From contig NW_019091497.1 of NCBI RefSeq assembly GCF_001949145.1, forward strand, positions 665,428 to 729,427: DNA of 64,000 nt, given 5' to 3'. A program made the position numbers and the translations under genes. This DNA comes from Acanthaster planci (taxonomy: Eukaryota; Echinodermata; Asteroidea; Valvatida; Acanthasteridae). Within the stretch, counting starts at the first letter, position 1. Each line of letters opens with the position of its first letter. This document shows positions 44,101 through 49,807 of the stretch, piece by piece. The notes under the pieces are model-generated. The model saw only the letters and a list, made by a program, of their open reading frames with translations, was not told where the DNA came from and ran no database searches.

Positions 44101-44621
44101 CCTGAAATACACAGTGCATGGTTAATTGAACAAGCAGGCACCAGATTGTTTTTTTTTTGGTTTTAGCACCAATAATACTCTGTTTAGTTTTGCTTCCAAA
44201 AAGACTTTTTAGAGCCCTCCAGTCAGTCTTCCTTGATAGCGTCTCGATGTAGTGTGGGGCGGGATAGATGGTACATTTAGCATAGATTGCACTGGCAGGA
44301 AAAACTTTACTTTGCCTTTTTTTTGTCGGGTTTGTAAAGGAAGTGGCTTGACGCTGGTACCCAACTGCTGCAAAAATGAAAGCCTCGTTTATACAAAATC
44401 TTAACAGCAGGTTGCTTTTCCCCACCCCTTGAAAGAAAGTTGCTGTAATTCTGGGTGTTTTTTTGTCCTCTGTTTTTGTATAGCTGAAAACTATCACCCA
44501 TGTTCCAAGTGGCCTTTGTCTTGACAAGTCCAGCAAAGCGAAGGACACTCCTACCCTGGTAAAATGCAACGGCTCATCGTCGCAGCAATGGCAACTGGTG
44601 GAAGTGCCCATGACATCATAG
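1947..44621 (+). CDS. GALNT1: Gene 1: polypeptide N-acetylgalactosaminyltransferase, GALNT1/13-like (10 exons, 5' partial)
   Basis: The product transfers GalNAc from UDP-GalNAc to Ser/Thr of proteins, the first step of mucin-type O-glycosylation in the Golgi. Coding exons: 1947-2145, 3982-4154, 11102-11309, 23794-23964, 37075-37192, 38336-38516, 41821-41960, 42761-42859, 43207-43347, 44484-44621. All junctions are GT..AG and keep one frame; the stop is TAG at 44619-44621. Joined, they give 521 complete codons plus a split first codon, so against the roughly 560 residues usual for GALNT1 only the cytoplasmic tail, membrane anchor and first part of the stem are missing. Visible landmarks in order: [27 protein letters not shown], the UDP-site Arg in RSGLIRAR, the metal motif DAH in [31 protein letters not shown], the third metal ligand His in GHVFRK, then three lectin repeats with CLD at each and QEW/QQW in the last two. 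All catalytic residues I can check are present, so the enzyme should be active. It resembles vertebrate GALNT1 and GALNT13 about equally; the symbol stands for the pre-duplication subfamily. No promoter is in view. Confidence 0.95.
2146..3981 (+). other. Gene 1 intron 1 (1.8 kb)
   Basis: It contains a 175-bp element with perfect 13-nt terminal inverted repeats at 2607-2781, a few GTACAT runs near 3025 and 3115, and a short imperfect duplication of a TGTGGTGTTTTTTTTCGGTG-like unit near 3870-3912. I see no other gene. Confidence 0.8.
2607..2781. mobile_element. MITE-like element with 13-nt terminal inverted repeats
   Basis: The left end CAGGGGTGAGATT (2607-2619) is the exact reverse complement of the right end AATCTCACCCCTG (2769-2781). 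The 175-bp body is T-rich with repeated TTTCAGCTTTT-like words and has no coding capacity. Short length, perfect ends and lack of an open frame fit a non-autonomous DNA transposon. A target-site duplication is not clear by eye, so the family cannot be named. Confidence 0.7.
3982..4154 (+). CDS. GALNT1: Gene 1 exon: start of the GT-A catalytic domain
   Basis: The acceptor is CTCCGGCAG and the donor GTACAG; the exon is 173 nt. It encodes [20 protein letters not shown], then [20 protein letters not shown], then [23 protein letters not shown] is a family signature and the Asp pair in LVDDASE belongs to the nucleotide-sugar site. Compared with vertebrate GALNT1 the stretch between VYP and TS is two residues longer here (PPNSVLPK for PDNLPT). 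Confidence 0.96.
4422..4475 (+). repeat. Hairpin repeat, copy 1 (diverged)
   Basis: The copy starts ACCCTAACAGTC and ends GACTGTTTGGGT, with a loop containing TGCCTGTTGGA. It is the same orientation as the perfect copy at 34448-34506 but has several mismatches between its arms. Confidence 0.7.
6411..6458 (-). repeat. Hairpin repeat, copy 2 (inverted orientation)
   Basis: The arms are ACCCTAACAGTCCTCAGTCC and GGATTGAGGACTGTTA. The loop reads TCCAACAGGTGAA, the reverse complement of the loop of the copy at 34448-34506, which shows that this copy is inserted the other way round. Confidence 0.75.
11102..11309 (+). CDS. GALNT1: Gene 1 exon: UDP site and DxH metal motif
   Basis: The acceptor is TTGTCCACAG and the donor GTGGGT; the exon is 208 nt. 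It opens with the last two bases of an Asp codon and encodes [20 protein letters not shown], then [19 protein letters not shown], then [20 protein letters not shown]. Asp-Ala-His is the metal-binding DxH motif; the Arg of RSGL lies 23 residues before its Asp, the spacing of the UDP-contacting Arg in human GALNT2. Vertebrate GALNT1 has Cys after DAH where this protein has Ile. Confidence 0.96.
12347..12788. other. Assembly gap (442 N)
   Basis: This is a run of N. The sequence immediately left of it ends GGAGCCGTGA, which is also the end of the 24-bp unit repeated immediately right of it, so the gap very probably spans more copies of that unit. Confidence 0.99.
12789..12877. repeat. 24-bp minisatellite next to the gap
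   Basis: Copies of GAGGGCTTTTTACTCAGGAG followed by CCGT start at 12811, 12835 and 12859, with a partial copy before the first. The period is exactly 24 bp and copies differ by one or two bases. The unit is a multiple of three without stops in some frames, which makes false open frames across the gap. Confidence 0.9.
12967..13028. repeat. 31-bp direct tandem duplication
   Basis: CATTCTATGAACAAAACTCT is followed by ATTTCAAGTAA; the 31-bp unit occurs at 12967-12997 and again at 12998-13028 with one A/G difference. Confidence 0.9.
18902..19320. repeat. Diverged 218-bp tandem duplication
   Basis: The order of words CTTAATGCT, TTTGTACTTTCACTTT, CATAAATTTTCTA, GAAACAATATGC, CTTAGTTT, GAACTGTAC, TTTCTAGC occurs twice, starting at 18902 and at 19120. 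Copies are clearly diverged, so the duplication is not recent. No coding potential is seen. Confidence 0.8.
20310..20370 (-). repeat. Dispersed repeat R350, short end fragment
   Basis: Read on the minus strand this stretch has ACTTGTGGGGTACTTCCCAT, TACCCCACAAGG and ATGTATAAGCGC, matching the right end of the copies at 24077-24396 and 43464-43808. Only about 60 bp is present, so it is truncated. Confidence 0.75.
23794..23964 (+). CDS. GALNT1: Gene 1 exon: mid catalytic domain
   Basis: The acceptor is GTGCCCGCAG and the donor GTTGGT; the exon is 171 nt. It encodes [18 protein letters not shown], then [19 protein letters not shown], then [12 protein letters not shown]. The [11 protein letters not shown] block is the usual form of this family and is one feature in which gene 2 departs. 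Confidence 0.96.
24077..24396 (+). repeat. Dispersed repeat R350, copy A
   Basis: It shares a colinear series of words with 43464-43808: ATACTTGTGGGGTA, GTGTACAAAACTCCCACACA, TTTCCTGGGTTGAAATTT, GACCGTATGTCCCT, ATATAAAACACTTC, GGCCTTGTGGGGTAC, TAAGCGC. An internal inverted repeat GTACCCCACAAGG / CCTTGTGGGGTAC would form a stem. There is no open frame of note, so it looks like a non-autonomous mobile element. Confidence 0.85.
33155..33305. repeat. Long fold-back (hairpin) element
   Basis: The left arm has GACTGCTT, AGTAAAACTAGCCTCCCGAG and GTGATCCATGGAGCAT; the right arm has their reverse complements ATGCTCCATGGATCAC, CTCGGGAGGCTAGTTTTACT and AAGCAGTC. The inner part of the stem (33181-33216 against 33240-33275) is nearly perfect; the outer part is imperfect. 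Such a structure is typical of a fold-back or MITE insertion. Confidence 0.88.
33305..33650. mobile_element. Possible TIR element next to the fold-back
   Basis: The left end has TATAACACC..CCCACAGATTCTG (33308-33333) and the right end CAGAATCTGTGG..GGTGTTAT (33623-33647), reverse complements with a few mismatches. The body also repeats words of the neighbouring fold-back (GGTATA..AGTAAAACTA), so the two may be parts of one composite insertion. Confidence 0.5.
34448..34506 (+). repeat. Perfect 23-nt-arm hairpin (copy 3)
   Basis: The arms begin TTAACCCTAACAGTCCTCAA (34448) and end TTGAGGACTGTTAGGGTTAA (34506); they match over 23 nt without mismatch around a 13-nt loop TTCACCTGTTGGA. Related copies are at 4422 and 6411. 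Confidence 0.9.
35511..35562. repeat. Nested inverted repeat
   Basis: CTGGGTTGAA at 35511 pairs with TTCAACCCAG at 35553, and inside it CTCAACCCT (35525) pairs with AGGGTTGAG (35544) around a 10-nt loop. Further CCTGGGTTGAAAA words lie at about 35395 and suggest a larger repeat between about 35365 and 35600. Confidence 0.75.
37075..37192 (+). CDS. GALNT1: Gene 1 exon: catalytic domain, WGGEN motif
   Basis: The acceptor is TTGTACAG and the donor GTGAGC; the exon is 118 nt and ends in phase 0. It encodes [20 protein letters not shown] then [19 protein letters not shown]. The WGGEN Trp belongs to the mobile loop over the UDP-GalNAc site in the human enzymes. Confidence 0.97.
37193..38335 (+). 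other. Gene 1 intron 5 (1.1 kb)
   Basis: Plain intron with T-runs and one GTACAT run near 37980. Nothing else is recognised. Confidence 0.85.
38336..38516 (+). CDS. GALNT1: Gene 1 exon: end of catalytic domain, third metal ligand
   Basis: The acceptor is GTTCAACAG and the donor GTAATG; the exon is 181 nt. It encodes [20 protein letters not shown], then [20 protein letters not shown], then [20 protein letters not shown]. The His of GHVF matches the third metal ligand (with DAH) of the human enzymes. Its end is an intron position that gene 2 lacks. Confidence 0.97.
40630..40694. repeat. Short fold-back with GGCCAATTTCAT ends
   Basis: GGGGCCAATTTCATAGAGCT (40630-40649) is the reverse complement of AGCTCCATGAAATTGGCCCC (40675-40694) with one mismatch. 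A longer element with related ends is at 58997-59300. Confidence 0.85.
41030..41260 (+). repeat. Diverged dispersed repeat, copy in gene 1
   Basis: Colinear words shared with 55110-55360 include TTTTGAAGAAACTTT, GAGATGACAT/GGATGACAT, CATGAATATGGAAA-like, TTTACTGCCT/TTTATTGCCT and GCTTTCCTAC. A shorter piece with CCTGAGATGTCATCA lies near 18730. No open frame is evident. Confidence 0.6.
41821..41960 (+). CDS. GALNT1: Gene 1 exon: catalytic-to-lectin junction
   Basis: The acceptor TTGGTAG follows a TTTA-rich tract; the donor is GTGAGA; the exon is 140 nt and ends in phase 0. It encodes [20 protein letters not shown], then [15 protein letters not shown], the conserved segment leading from the catalytic domain to the lectin domain. 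Confidence 0.96.
41961..42760 (+). other. Gene 1 intron 7 (0.8 kb)
   Basis: It contains a probable short TIR element at 42040-42213 related to one in gene 2 at 52398-52588. Nothing else is recognised. Confidence 0.8.
42040..42213. mobile_element. Probable MITE with GGTTCATACTTG ends
   Basis: The left end GACGGGTTCATACTTGG is an imperfect inverted match to the right end CAAGTGTGAACTGACC. A similar element is at 52398-52588. Both carry TGAC(G/A)TCA-type and GCAAATT-type words inside. The relationship is by eye only. Confidence 0.5.
42761..42859 (+). CDS. GALNT1: Gene 1 exon: lectin repeat alpha
   Basis: The acceptor is CCCTTTTCAG and the donor GTAAGA; the exon is exactly 99 nt. It encodes [20 protein letters not shown] then [13 protein letters not shown], the first ricin-type repeat, with CLD and a closing CH..GGNQ as in vertebrate GALNT1. 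Confidence 0.96.
42860..43206 (+). other. Gene 1 intron 8 (0.35 kb)
   Basis: Short intron without recognised elements. Confidence 0.9.
43207..43347 (+). CDS. GALNT1: Gene 1 exon: lectin repeat beta
   Basis: The acceptor is CTCCTGCAG and the donor GTGAGC; the exon is 141 nt. It encodes [20 protein letters not shown], then [21 protein letters not shown] and QEW are the sugar-binding and fold motifs of the second lectin repeat; both are intact. Confidence 0.96.
43348..44483 (+). other. Gene 1 intron 9 (1.1 kb)
   Basis: About a third of it is R350 copy B (43464-43808). The remainder shows nothing recognisable. Confidence 0.85.
43464..43808 (+). repeat. Dispersed repeat R350, copy B
   Basis: It is colinear with copy A at 24077-24396 over its whole length and in the same orientation. 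The left end AAGGCGTTTACA and the right end TACAAGCGCTTT are imperfect inverted matches, as expected of terminal inverted repeats. Internal GTACCCCACAAGG and CCTTGTGGGGTAC can pair. Confidence 0.85.
44484..44621 (+). CDS. GALNT1: Gene 1 last coding exon: lectin repeat gamma and stop
   Basis: The acceptor is TTTTTGTATAG. The exon encodes [20 protein letters not shown], then [20 protein letters not shown], Ser and TAG. CLD and QQW of the third lectin repeat are intact. The 3' untranslated region begins at 44622. Confidence 0.96.
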   Translation: MKTITHVPSGLCLDKSSKAKDTPTLVKCNGSSSQQWQLVEVPMTS

Positions 44622-47064
44622 TGGTGACTCGGAGGGCTGTCTTTCTCCCCCCCCCCCTTAGTTAGGTGAAAGCAGAGGGCTTTTTTTTTTGTTTTACTTG
44701 TCAACGGGTATGCACCTTTTTATGCAGCCTGACCATTTGAATGAGTAAAGTCTTTCTGAGATTAACTGAAGGTTGATCGTTTAAGGAAGGGTCCAACTTC
44801 AGGTTCGCTTTCATCACAGTGGTTGGATGCCTAGGTTGAACTTTCAGAAGCAACCATGCTGTTTGCTCGATTAGAGACTTAAACCCTGGCACTGCAGACC
44901 TTGTCTGGTTACTGAGAGATGTGGGGGAGGTTGTGGGAACAATCCAAGGGAGCGTGGTGTCCCTTTGAAGTACAGGTACACGTATAAGGAGTAAGAAGTT
45001 AGGTCCCTGCACTGTGGAGCACAGAGGAGGATTCAGAGAGCACTCCTTACTAGCAGAAATGCGGAGAGAATTGGAAGCATTGTTGGTATGGCAAACTGCC
45101 CAACCACACACTGCGAAACCCACTAACCAGACGTAGCAGGTTTGTAAAAAAGAACTTGACCGTGGTGCTTTGCAGCAAAGAAGACGGAATTCTCTCCAAA
45201 TTTTTTTTTTTTTTTTAGAAATCAGGAAATATGTATTGACTCCATTGCGTATAAAGGTATCATTAGGGTTATATTGGCATGCAGCCGGTAAAAGTTAACA
45301 TGAAGATGGTTTGAAAAAGTACTATTCTGATGAAATGTCTTTCTGTCTGTTCCTGTGGTACTCTCTGCCAGTACTTTTGCCAGGAAAGCCAACCTCTTTG
45401 TCAACTTCCCATCAGACTCGTCCCATAGGACAGTATGCAATGCTAGATAAAGCTTGGCTTGTCCCCACATCTTGGTGGGTGTTTGTCATCCCTCGGGGGT
45501 GCAGGATGACGTAGAGCGACAACCCCTGAGTTTAGTGGCCCAGGTCGAAGCACAGCACTCGCCTCGAAACCGGGAGCTTTCCACGTCAGTTCTTTCACTA
45601 GTTTATACCTCATAATCTCTCTCCTTTCATGAGACAGTCGGCCTTATCTGTCAACGCGACAGGCCAATATGGTGCAGAATGGCGAATGCAAAAAATCCCA
45701 CTCCCGAAACATTGTAGAATGTTTACTGGCCCAACAGTAGCATTTGGCTCGGGTTACTCCACAGAAATCTACATTCGTTTATATGCGCTTACAATACTTG
45801 TGTGCTGTTTTTGCGGAAGACAGGTCATATAGTTGTCACAAATCAATATGTTGTCAAGTCAGTGAAAACGGGATCATTTACACAGAAATGCAACCTATGC
45901 TCAAACTACAATTCAGGCAGGACATTCAGTCGAACACTGCAGCTCTTTCTCTTTCTTTATTTTTTTTTTGGGGGGGGGGAGTTGAGAATTGAGGCTTATA
46001 CTTTGTGCCGAAAGAGCTCTAGACATCATAACTTTTGAGCTGGAAGAAAAGAACAGGTGATATGTACAGTACTGATTTACCCTTGACATGTTACTTAAAG
46101 GCCTTTGAAAAACAGAACTAGAAGTAGTGACCCCAGATTTGTGTACAGAATCCCCCCACCATGTTTTATGAAAATTTACCTGCATTTGCAGGACACAAGT
46201 TGTGCCAGGAAGATTCCATTACTTTGTGATTTACCAGCGAACGGCAGTTTATAAAAATTGAGAAATTGCCATTGCATTTTATAGGAGTAATGCAGGAAAC
46301 CTTTTGCATTGTTTCTTTCTTGAACAGAGACCAGTAAGCCCAAGTTATCCTTGCAACAAGAGTCTATGTACATGAACATTAATTCTAATTGTACCTTGAA
46401 GATAAGAGAAAGTGCAATGCAATGAATCGGATGTAAAGCCCTTTCTGTATTAAATCTCTTTATGACGGTTGTTTTTTCTTTTTTTGTCTTATTCTGTACC
46501 GAAGTGTTTGCATGCACATGCGCTTACATTTTCAATTTGTGTAAATGAGATTCACAATCGATCTTTGTAAATAAAAAACCGCAAATTTCATGTCTTTCAA
46601 GTGTAAATATACACCACGATTTTGGATTATTTCTATGCTGGGTTTGTGGACTTTGGGTTCTTTTTCTTCCCTCTTAGCTGTGGAGAATTGTCTCTGTGCC
46701 TTTCGGTGGTAAAATGCCCAGAGGGCCTAAAAGTCGACAACGCAGTCTCGGTGTTATTCGAATAATTGTGTCAACTCTTTCTTTTTTTAAATAAACGGTG
46801 TGTATATGTACGGTATAGTAATGTACGTACATGTATGCGTACAATGTTTGGGTGCGGTGCAGTACATGTACGTGTACATTAGATACAGCCGTTGTCTGTG
46901 AGTTCAGGTGTAAATGTATCCCCAAAACAAAATCAGACCAAAAATGTACTGTTAGGATTATTGTAGAAAAAAGAGGACTTTCTTTGGCACGCTGAGGTAA
47001 TATTGCACGTGCATGTAGATGTATTTTGATTTGGGGTATTTGCTTTAGTGGTGAAATTGGAAAT

Positions 47065-47101
47065 TTTAATATTGGCTTTCCCCGGGAAACCCAATATTAA
47101 A
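47065..47101. repeat. 37-nt near-perfect palindrome
   Basis: TTTAATATTGGCTTTCCC is followed by CGGGAAACCCAATATTAAA; the halves are inverted matches with one mismatched base pair. In an RNA it would give a strong hairpin with almost no loop. It lies 2.4 kb past the gene 1 stop. Confidence 0.85.
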
Positions 47102-48872
47102 GTGTGTGATTTGCCTTTTTTTTTTTTTTTGTGTCATTTTTGTTTATGGTAGTATTTCATTCGTTTTCAACTCAATTTAGTTCGGTTTTAATTTTGCGAG
47201 CGATTTTCCCTCATTTATCTTATATAAGGACTATCTGGTGCAAAGGACAGTTTTTCCAATTAATTTGAATGTAGATTGCACTTTGTGTTTGGTAGGATCA
47301 GGAGTTTAGAATGTAAGGATAAGGGAAGAGGGAACTGATGTGAGAGCTTTCTGAGGCCCGTTCTGCAATTATGCGATGCACTTTTCACGTTTGAATTTAA
47401 ACAAGATAAATTATGAATAAATTTTGCCAACTGTTGCTCAGATGCTGTGGACACATCTTACCACGATCAGCGCCCGAAGGCTAAATAAGCCCATTTGTCT
47501 ACGGTTCCTGTACAGTCACGCTTCACTTCGGCATTTCTTTTGCCTCTGGTCACAAGCGCATTTTGCCAACCAGTCAGGTTGGCCGTGAGCTCAATGCCAA
47601 AGGAGTAGTTCTCAAAGTGTCGACAAAATCTCATGTAAATGTTATAACACTGTCAGGGAATGCCTCCCTTGATGCCACCGATATAGCAAATGTGCATTTG
47701 AGGCACACGTCGTTGTAAACTATGATGGTGAACTTTTTGCGAAGTTTGACCGCCCATACAAAATGGCTTTCTGTGTTTGCAAACAAATAAAATGTCTGTA
47801 GGGCTGTCTATTCTATCTTCTAAGCCAAATTGTCTTTCACGTTTTTTGCCGTAATTTAAAGATTTATTTTGTGATTGTAAGATTTGTTTTTTCGTTTACT
47901 TCTCTTTCAGTTTTTCTGTTTATTCTCATAAAGTGATTATAGTGTATAAGTCTACTTAATTGTGTAAAATATATTGCGTTCTACGTAAAACTACCACAAA
48001 CCAACTACCACAAACCAACAAAAATTGCAGTTATGTTGAATACGGATGCACAGTACTAGGTACATGTACGATGGACTTGGCCAATCAAAAACCGTAGTTT
48101 AAACACCGAATGGTTGTCCACCGTACGATTGGTTCCAGTGGCAGTATTGGAAACACAAATAAAGCTACTCTTTTTATCAGAAACTTCGATTTTAGTGGAT
48201 TTTTATCTAACGTGAAGTTGGCCCTCTAGCTAGGAGGTTTTCCCCCGCGTCACTGCGTGGGACTGCTGTTTTAATGTCATCTCTGGATTTCCGAGGAGTC
48301 TGTGAAGGAAAGGCCGAATTTCGACCCCGCGGCTGTCTAAACTCAATGTTCTGCTCTTGGCATGTAATCAGAATGTCAGTATTTAGTAAATTGCCTACGC
48401 GCTTGGTTTGTTGACCAGATCGTACAGAATACGTCAAATGGGCATTGTCCTAGTCCTGACGTGTTTTTCCATACATGGGACATATTTTGCAAGCCAATAC
48501 AAGTTTATTTTGAGCAAATTTTCTTCTTTTTTTCTTGAACGCTGAATAGAACTTGTAGGTTGATGATGGTTTTAAAAAAGTCGTGTTTGTGACTCAGCTT
48601 TGCAAAGTGAAGTCGCTAGAACTTCTGAATTATAGGCCTTGAAAAGAATCTTGCTTAATGGAAGTTAATAGTGGTCACAATATCGTTGTAGGCCTATCCT
48701 TTATTTCCACGCTTTCATTTTATTTATTTATTTATTTTTTTGTGAGGGAATAACAACTCTACAGGAATTGATAACAGTGCGAGCGATTCCCAATACTGCG
48801 TGGAATTACCCTTTTTGCCAGGATGCCGAACAGACAGAAGCGCATCAGGGCCACTTGCCAAAAAAAAATGGA

Positions 48873-49160
48873 GTTACTATCTCGCCGCGGCGAGTTAAAT
48901 CGTTGAATGTCTATGTCGCCGCGGCGAGTTAAAAGATCTTGTCGCGGTGAGCTAAATCGTTGAATGCTTATGTCGCCGCGGCGAGTTGCAAGATCTTGCC
49001 GCGGCGAGTTAAATCGTTGAATTTGTATGTCGCTGCGGCGAGTTACAAGATCTTGCCGCGGTGAGTTAAATCGTTGAATGTCTAGGTCGCCGCGGCGAGT
49101 TAAATCGTTGAATTTGTGTCGCCGCGGCGAGTTACAAGATCTTGCCGCGGCGAGTTAAAG
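48873..49160. repeat. Alternating CCGCGG palindrome array (10 units)
   Basis: Ten copies of a TCGCCGCGGCGA-type palindrome are separated by two alternating spacers. Spacer A (GAGTTAAATCGTTGAAT plus a short variable part) gives a 34-bp step and spacer B (GAGTTACAAGATCTTG type) a 23-bp step. The steps from unit 1 to 10 are 34, 23, 34, 23, 34, 23, 34, 32, 23. Eight cores carry an intact CCGCGG; units 3 and 6 have a changed base. Spacer B itself holds the palindrome AGATCT. Confidence 0.93.
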
Positions 49161-49651
49161 TTCCGGGGCGAACCTCCTTGTTGTGTAAAGCACGCTTAGG
49201 CTACTGGTGACCTACGTAGGCCTAAATGGACAGGGGGGGTGGGGAATTGGTGCCCATGGCGTCAATCGAGGGGATGTTCTAGGCCTATATGTACCTGTAC
49301 GTGTGCACTGGCCCTGATATATACAAATACCGTTTTCATGATAAGGAACAGTACCCTCTAACGTACTGTGGGTTCAGCCCTCTTCCTCTGCTTCCGGCTT
49401 TCTGAAGGTCGAACTTTGTGACCCCCCCTCCCCGCCAGCGTGAATGAAGTCACTGATGCTGTCGAAATCCGGACAGGGCGGTCCAGGCCCCCACACATGA
49501 AGGCATCACAGTGCAACATCGGAAACACTACTCGATCTCTGTTATCGGCCGACAGTGTGTCCGCGTGTTGGAAGGGGTCAGGGTTGTAAACTGAATCCCT
49601 CTCCCGGCGGGGCAATTTGAGTCACGGCTGGCGGCGATTGTTCCACATCCG

Positions 49652-49807
49652 TCAACTGAATCCACGTATGGTTATGTTGTGCATTGTCCATTGCTGCGAG
49701 AGGGCGCCATCACACTCATTCATAGTTGCCAAGAAAATATCGTCGTCAGCCTCCGAGGGCTTTACATCCAGACAGTTTTTTGTGCTCACGTTGACGATGG
49801 TCATCCC
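49652..49807 (-). CDS. Gene 2 last coding exon: lectin repeat gamma and stop
   Basis: The acceptor reads AACACTTTCAG. The exon encodes [20 protein letters not shown], then [23 protein letters not shown] and TGA. CLD and QQW are intact; N-I-T is a possible N-glycosylation site. It is 18 nt longer than the matching exon of gene 1. Confidence 0.95.
   Translation of the reverse strand, partial: GMTIVNVSTKNCLDVKPSEADDDIFLATMNECDGALSQQWTMHNITIRGFS

Larger units (their letters stand above)
44622..49651. other. Intergenic region with both 3' untranslated regions (5.0 kb)
   Basis: The two genes converge on this stretch, and both 3' untranslated regions must lie here. AATAAA signals that could end gene 1 transcripts are at 46570, 46790, 47786 and 48158; which is used cannot be told. 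It also holds a 37-nt palindrome at 47065-47101, a TTTA microsatellite near 48719-48738 and the palindrome array at 48873-49160. Several GTACAT runs occur left of about 46890 and almost none to the right. I see no third gene. Confidence 0.8.

Noticed and set aside
46570-48163. AATAAA sites as definite polyadenylation sites
   Set aside because: Four candidates exist in an A/T-rich stretch and none can be chosen without transcript data, so they are mentioned only in the intergenic entry.
48880-49155. CRISPR-like array at the alternating palindrome repeat
   Set aside because: The spacers are themselves repeated (two types) and the setting is an animal genome between two intron-rich genes, so it is a minisatellite.
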